Assembly (NCBI GenBank): GCA_902799655.1
Contig: CADCBH010000015.1
Coordinates: 1 to 64,000, forward strand
Direction: 5' to 3'
Length of the DNA stretch: 64,000 nt
Source: an uncultured Bacteroidales bacterium
GTDB taxonomy: Bacteria > Bacteroidota > Bacteroidia > Bacteroidales > Bacteroidaceae
Shown: positions 60,108 through 64,000 of the stretch, one piece after another
Position numbering within the stretch: position 1 is the stretch's first letter
Layout: the number at the start of each line of letters is the position of its first letter
Notes under the pieces: model-generated
The model's input: the letters and a program-made list of their open reading frames with translations, nothing else
Told to the model about the DNA's origin: nothing
Database searches by the model: none
Position numbers and translations under genes: made by a program

Positions 60108-61997
60108 ATGCAGAGATTATTCCTACTTACAGCCATTTTATTTGCAAACATCTTGACAATGAGCGCAGCAAAACTGACGATTGATCGTATTGACCCCACC
60201 GACTGGTACGTGGGAATGAAGAACCCTTCACTCCAGCTGATGGTGTATGGCAAGGGAGTCCGTGACGTAGAACAGGTAACAACCGATTATCCTGGTGTGG
60301 TGATTGACAGTCTGGTACGTCTGGACTCGCCGAACTACCTGTTGGTATATCTGAATCTGAAGGATGCCAAACCAGGCACCATGACTCTGAAGTTTGGTAA
60401 GACCAAGGTCAACTACCAGCTGAAACAGCGTGAGATGAGTGGTGACAAGCGGGTGGGCTTCGACATCAGTGATGTCCTCTACCTGTTGATGCCCGATCGT
60501 TTTGCCCAGGGCCCCAACCACCAGTCACAGCTGAAAGGTATGCGCAGTTATAAAGAAGACCGCATGGCACCGTCCCTGCGTCATGGTGGTGACCTCGAGG
60601 GTCTTCAGCAGCATCTGGACTATTTCAATCAGCTGGGAGTTACAGCTTTGTGGTTCACCCCCATCCTTGAGAACGATTCACCCGATCACGGACAGTGGTC
60701 AACCTATCACGGCTATGCTTGCACCGATTACTATCGAGTTGATCCCCGCTTTGGTAGCAATCAGCAGTATCGCCAGCTCATTGATGCTTGTCATGCTAAA
60801 GGACTGAAGGTGGTGATGGATATGATTTTCAACCATTGTGGCTTTGAGCACCCGTGGGTGGCCGACCTGCCTTCAAAAGACTGGTTGAATCTGCCTGGAT
60901 GGTTGGAGCAGTCGGGTGGCACCAGTGACTCGCGAGGTACCGACTTCCTCCAGACCAGTTACAAGCTGACGCCTGTGCTCGACCCCTATGCTTCTGAGGT
61001 AGATTTGCGTGAGACGACAGAGGGCTGGTTTGTCAGTACAATGCCCGACCTGAACCAGAACAATCCACACCTGATGCGCTATCTCATACAGAATAGCAAG
61101 TGGTGGATAGAGACAGCAGGTATCGACGGTATCCGCATGGATACCTATCCCTATGCCTTCCGTAAGCCTATGGCAGCATGGATGAAGGAGTTAGACGAGG
61201 AGTATCCCAACTTCAATACCGTTGGTGAGACGTGGGTCACAGAACCTGCTTATACTGCCGCATGGCAGAAAGACTCTAAACTGTCTGACGAGAATAGCTA
61301 TTTGAAGACCGTTATGGATTTTTCGTTCCAGGAGAAATTGGATTCAGCAAAGCATGAGATTACCGATGGGTGGTGGCGAGGCATGAACCGCCTGTACAAC
61401 TCGTTCTGCTACGACTACCTGTATCCCAATCCCTCAAGCGTGATGGCCTTCCTTGACAATCACGATACTGACCGCTTCCTGGGTGACGGACAGGATATTA
61501 CAGCATTGAAGCAAGGCTTGGCACTGCTGCTCACTGTGCGCCGTATTCCCCAGTTGTACTATGGCACAGAGATCATGATGAACGGCACCAAGGCTGTTAC
61601 CGATGGTCATGTGCGCAAGGACTTCCCTGGTGGATTCCCTGGTGATGAGCAGACAGCCTTCACCCGTGAGGGTCGCACGAAAATTCAGAATGAGATGTTC
61701 GATTGGCTCAGCAAGGTGCTCCACTGGCGTCAGGGCAACGAGACCATCATCCGTGGCTATCAGACTCAGTTCATCCCCTATAAAGGTGTCTATGTCATTG
61801 CCCGTCGTTGGCACCGTCATGGTGTGCTGACCATTATCAACGGCACTCGTCGCAATGCCACTATGGAGATGAAGCGCTATGCTGAACTCTTTGATGCAGA
61901 CCAGACGGAGGCTGAGGATATTGTGACTGGTCGCAAGTACAGCTTGCGCAAGGATCTGTCACTGTCTCCTCGTCAGGCACTGATTTTGGAGTACTAG
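60108..61997 (+). CDS. GH13 alpha-amylase / neopullulanase (SusA-like), exported
   Basis: 629 residues from ATG 60108. Signal peptide, then an N-terminal starch-binding domain (about 22-115, DWYVGMKNPSLQLMVYG) and the GH13 barrel. Catalytic residues are Asp345 (GIRMDTYPY), Glu374 (VGETWV) and Asp453 (LDNHDTDRF); conserved DMIFNH is at about 238-243. The architecture matches Bacteroides SusA, a periplasmic enzyme that breaks maltooligosaccharides. SusB-G and SusR are not in the window. Confidence 0.9.
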   Translation: MQRLFLLTAILFANILTMSAAKLTIDRIDPTDWYVGMKNPSLQLMVYGKGVRDVEQVTTDYPGVVIDSLVRLDSPNYLLVYLNLKDAKPGTMTLKFGKTKVNYQLKQREMSGDKRVGFDISDVLYLLMPDRFAQGPNHQSQLKGMRSYKEDRMAPSLRHGGDLEGLQQHLDYFNQLGVTALWFTPILENDSPDHGQWSTYHGYACTDYYRVDPRFGSNQQYRQLIDACHAKGLKVVMDMIFNHCGFEHPWVADLPSKDWLNLPGWLEQSGGTSDSRGTDFLQTSYKLTPVLDPYASEVDLRETTEGWFVSTMPDLNQNNPHLMRYLIQNSKWWIETAGIDGIRMDTYPYAFRKPMAAWMKELDEEYPNFNTVGETWVTEPAYTAAWQKDSKLSDENSYLKTVMDFSFQEKLDSAKHEITDGWWRGMNRLYNSFCYDYLYPNPSSVMAFLDNHDTDRFLGDGQDITALKQGLALLLTVRRIPQLYYGTEIMMNGTKAVTDGHVRKDFPGGFPGDEQTAFTREGRTKIQNEMFDWLSKVLHWRQGNETIIRGYQTQFIPYKGVYVIARRWHRHGVLTIINGTRRNATMEMKRYAELFDADQTEAEDIVTGRKYSLRKDLSLSPRQALILEY

Positions 61998-62018
61998 AAG
62001 AAAAAACGGCAGTTTTTC

Positions 62019-62050
62019 TTGTCTGTTGCGAAAAAAATTACGTATCTTTG
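62019..62050 (+). promoter_or_regulatory. Promoter of the M6 metalloprotease gene
   Basis: TTG at 62019-62021 and TATCTTTG at 62043-62050, 21 bases apart; ATG 29 bases downstream. Confidence 0.65.
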
Positions 62051-62079
62051 CGAATTATATCGAGTGAAAATACGTAAGG

Positions 62080-63801
62080 ATGAAGAAACAGATATTATTG
62101 ATGTTGCTATTGGCAACAACGCTCACGATGAATGCTGTACCAGCCAAACGCGGTGTTTGGAAGACACTGCCATTGGCTGATGGTACAGAGGTAAGAGCCC
62201 AACTCGTGGGAGACGAACACGGGCACTATTGGCAGTCAGCAGATGGAACCGCTTACACACTTCAGAGTGGTCAGCAGTTCTATGCAAAGGTCGATAAGCA
62301 GCAGATTTCCCAGCGCGCCAAGGTACGTCGCCAGCAGATTAATGCCAAGCGCATCCAGCGCCTTCAGAGCCGTCGTGCTAGTGAGGCAAATAAATATGTG
62401 GGTGACAAGCGTGCTGTCATCATCTTGATTGACTTCCCAGATTTGAAGTTCAAGAGCGGACACAATAATAATCTTTATCAGAAGATTGCCAACCAAGAGA
62501 ATTACAATGAGGGCAGTTTTGTAGGCTCTATGGCCGACTATTTTAAGGCACAAAGTGGCGGGCAGTTTGTGCTCGCCTTTGATGTGCTGGGGCCTGTCAC
62601 TGTCAGCAAGAAGCATTCATATTATGGCGAGAACGATCCCGACAATAATGATGCAGACAAGTATGCAGGCGAGATGGTCTGTGAGGCTGTCAAACTCGCT
62701 AAGAACCTGACAAGCGATTGGCGTCAGTACGACTGGGATGGTGATGGCTATGTTGACCAGGTCTACCTTGTCTATGCTGGCAAGGGTGAGGCCGATGGGG
62801 GAGACGAATCGACTGTATGGCCCCATTCTTATAATCTCAGTATGGCTAAACAATATGGTGATGGTGATGGAAAGGTCAATGTCGGAATTGGTATCTATGT
62901 CAATACCTATGCCTGTGGTCCTGAGCTTGATGTTGAGAGCAAGATAGGAGGTATCGGCACTATGTGCCACGAGTATTCACATTGTTTGGGCTATCCTGAT
63001 TTCTACGATACCGACTATAGCGGAGGTCAGGGAATGTGCTATTGGGACCTCATGGATGGTGGCAGCTACAATGGTGATGGTTTTCAGCCAGCAGGCTATA
63101 CCAGCTATGAGCGCTGGATGGCAGGATGGCTTGAACCCATCGAGCTCGGTGCTGAGGATAGGAGCATCACGGACATGAAATCGCTGCAGAATGATGGCGA
63201 GTGCTATGTCATTTATAATAAAGGCAACAAAAACGAGTATTTCCTTTTGGAGAACCGCCAGTTAGAAGGCTGGGATGCCTCGTTGCCTGCTGCCGGATTG
63301 ATGATTCTCCATTGCGACTATGATGCCAGCGCATGGCTGTACAACGAAGTCAACCAAGACCCCGACCACCAGCGTTTCACGTGGGTGCCTGCTGATGGCG
63401 AGTACCAGTCTGGTATATCTGAAGGTGAGGTCTATTACACTTGGTTTGGTATGCTGAAAGACCTCTTCCCACAGCGCAATGTCACCTCATTCAATAAGGA
63501 CTTCAAGACCAAAGACAATAAGGTTAAGAAGGCAGCCATGTTCTTCAATAAGAATACTGACAATACCTATTGGCTCGACAGTTCTGTCGAGAATATCACG
63601 CAGAACAGCGACAAGACCATCTCCTTCGACTTTGTAGCATCATATGGCGATAGTGGTGGCCCCTCTGCTATTCAGAATATCAGTGTCAAGCCAAGGGGTG
63701 ACGCCCCCATCTATACGATTGACGGGCGCTATGTAGGCACAGATCCCAATCGATTGCCACGAGGACTCTATATCCTCAATGGCAAGAAATTTGTTAAGTA
63801 G
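62080..63801 (+). CDS. M6-family metalloprotease (immune-inhibitor-A-like), secreted
   Basis: 573 residues with a signal peptide and propeptide-like basic region (about 75-105). The zinc site HEYSHCLGYPD supplies His297, Glu298, His301 and Asp307 (HExxHxxGxxD, the M6 pattern); DWDGDGYVDQVYLVYAGKGE, cited as DWDGDGYVDQVYLVYAG, is the conserved calcium-binding segment upstream. The end is the Prevotella-style tail IYTIDGRYVG ... GLYILNGKKFVK. Related enzymes cleave host and antimicrobial proteins. Monocistronic. Confidence 0.88.
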   Translation: MKKQILLMLLLATTLTMNAVPAKRGVWKTLPLADGTEVRAQLVGDEHGHYWQSADGTAYTLQSGQQFYAKVDKQQISQRAKVRRQQINAKRIQRLQSRRASEANKYVGDKRAVIILIDFPDLKFKSGHNNNLYQKIANQENYNEGSFVGSMADYFKAQSGGQFVLAFDVLGPVTVSKKHSYYGENDPDNNDADKYAGEMVCEAVKLAKNLTSDWRQYDWDGDGYVDQVYLVYAGKGEADGGDESTVWPHSYNLSMAKQYGDGDGKVNVGIGIYVNTYACGPELDVESKIGGIGTMCHEYSHCLGYPDFYDTDYSGGQGMCYWDLMDGGSYNGDGFQPAGYTSYERWMAGWLEPIELGAEDRSITDMKSLQNDGECYVIYNKGNKNEYFLLENRQLEGWDASLPAAGLMILHCDYDASAWLYNEVNQDPDHQRFTWVPADGEYQSGISEGEVYYTWFGMLKDLFPQRNVTSFNKDFKTKDNKVKKAAMFFNKNTDNTYWLDSSVENITQNSDKTISFDFVASYGDSGGPSAIQNISVKPRGDAPIYTIDGRYVGTDPNRLPRGLYILNGKKFVK

Positions 63802-64000
63802 CTCTTGCTGCTAATGGTCTTATGACTATCTGGATGCTATGTAACTTGCTAAGGAAGTTGTCACTTTGACGGGAGTGCTCAAGGCTCAAAAAGGGAGGGT
63901 GACGGGAGGAAGCAGTGCAAGATAACGTTGGTACGACCCGAAAGTGACCTATCACGTCTGAAAGAAGCAAACGCCTTGCTTGCTTCTTCCTCGCGGCCCG
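63794..64000 (-). CDS. Unidentified minus-strand frame open to the window edge (partial)
   Basis: No stop for 68 codons from the right edge to TAA at 63794-63796, which overlaps the M6 gene end by 8 bases. The translation ends FLSKLHSIQIVIRPLAARAT and is rich in Ser, Arg and His, unlike the other proteins here, so it may be a chance frame over a non-coding sequence. No family recognised. Confidence 0.2.
   Translation of the reverse strand, partial: RAARKKQARRLLLSDVIGHFRVVPTLSCTASSRHPPFLSLEHSRQSDNFLSKLHSIQIVIRPLAARAT

Overview
The window is chromosomal DNA of a Bacteroidales bacterium, most likely Prevotella/Segatella. Three things point there: (1) nearly every transcription unit begins with the Bacteroidota promoter pattern, a -33 TTTG/TTG about 20 bases before a -7 TAnnTTTG box (TACCTTTG, TATCTTTG, TAATTTTG and so on); (2) the gene repertoire, including a BspA-type leucine-rich-repeat protein, a SusA-type amylase, DUF5683, the parA-parB-DUF5683-mltD-relA order, type II pantothenate kinase, a HU-like protein next to a 'smalltalk' peptide, and a kinase-RapZ fusion; (3) secreted proteins ending in the Prevotella-style tail Y-x-[LMI]-x-G-R/Q ... 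G-[IL]-Y-I ... K-K. Most of the window is ordinary core and secreted-protein content; there is no prophage, integrase, CRISPR array or rRNA.

Layout. 1-9.1 kb: end of mutY, a secreted hydrolase / BspA protein / 46-residue peptide operon, purN, a BlaR1-BlaI sensor pair with a repeat-rich operator, and a HAD-phosphatase lipoprotein. 9.3-14.8 kb: alaS (frame broken by a small internal deletion), then a translationally coupled CsgG-lipoprotein-DUF4810-DUF799 operon and a MerR regulator. 14.8-24.1 kb, all minus strand: pectinesterase; parA, parB, DUF5683, a MltD-like transglycosylase and a bifunctional RelA/SpoT; a histidine phosphatase and diaminopimelate dehydrogenase. 24.2-32.1 kb: secreted nuclease pair, tyrosine phosphatase/C1 peptidase pair, a Tat-exported iron-sulfur aldo/keto reductase, an ECF sigma factor with a membrane partner, and a KDG-type sugar kinase. 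32.2-40.2 kb: cysK, greA, a flavoprotein, the operon tatA-tatC-polyferredoxin-aldo/keto reductase, an MgtC-like protein and pantothenate kinase. 40.3-46.5 kb: a tRNA-Phe lacking its D-arm and a four-gene secreted proteolysis operon (S8, beta-barrel, S41, S28/S37-like). 46.7-48.7 kb: a lipoprotein, smalltalk/HU and a repeat-dense non-coding stretch. 48.7-55.6 kb: sppA-lpxK-pnp-thiL and, divergently, groES-groEL behind a sigma-54-like promoter. 55.7-64 kb: a probable small RNA, a DUF4450 protein, the kinase-RapZ fusion, a SusA-like amylase and an M6 metalloprotease.

Functionally, much of the accessory content is outward facing: surface and secreted hydrolases for protein, pectin, starch, phosphoesters and nucleic acid. 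The Tat locus is the most system-like unit. It encodes the translocase, a six-cluster membrane polyferredoxin and a twin-arginine iron-sulfur oxidoreductase in one run, and a second oxidoreductase of the same type lies 6 kb away, suggesting a periplasmic electron-transfer module. Two essential RNA/translation genes (alaS and tRNA-Phe) each carry a short internal deletion, which looks more like assembly or sequencing error than biology, so they should be verified first.
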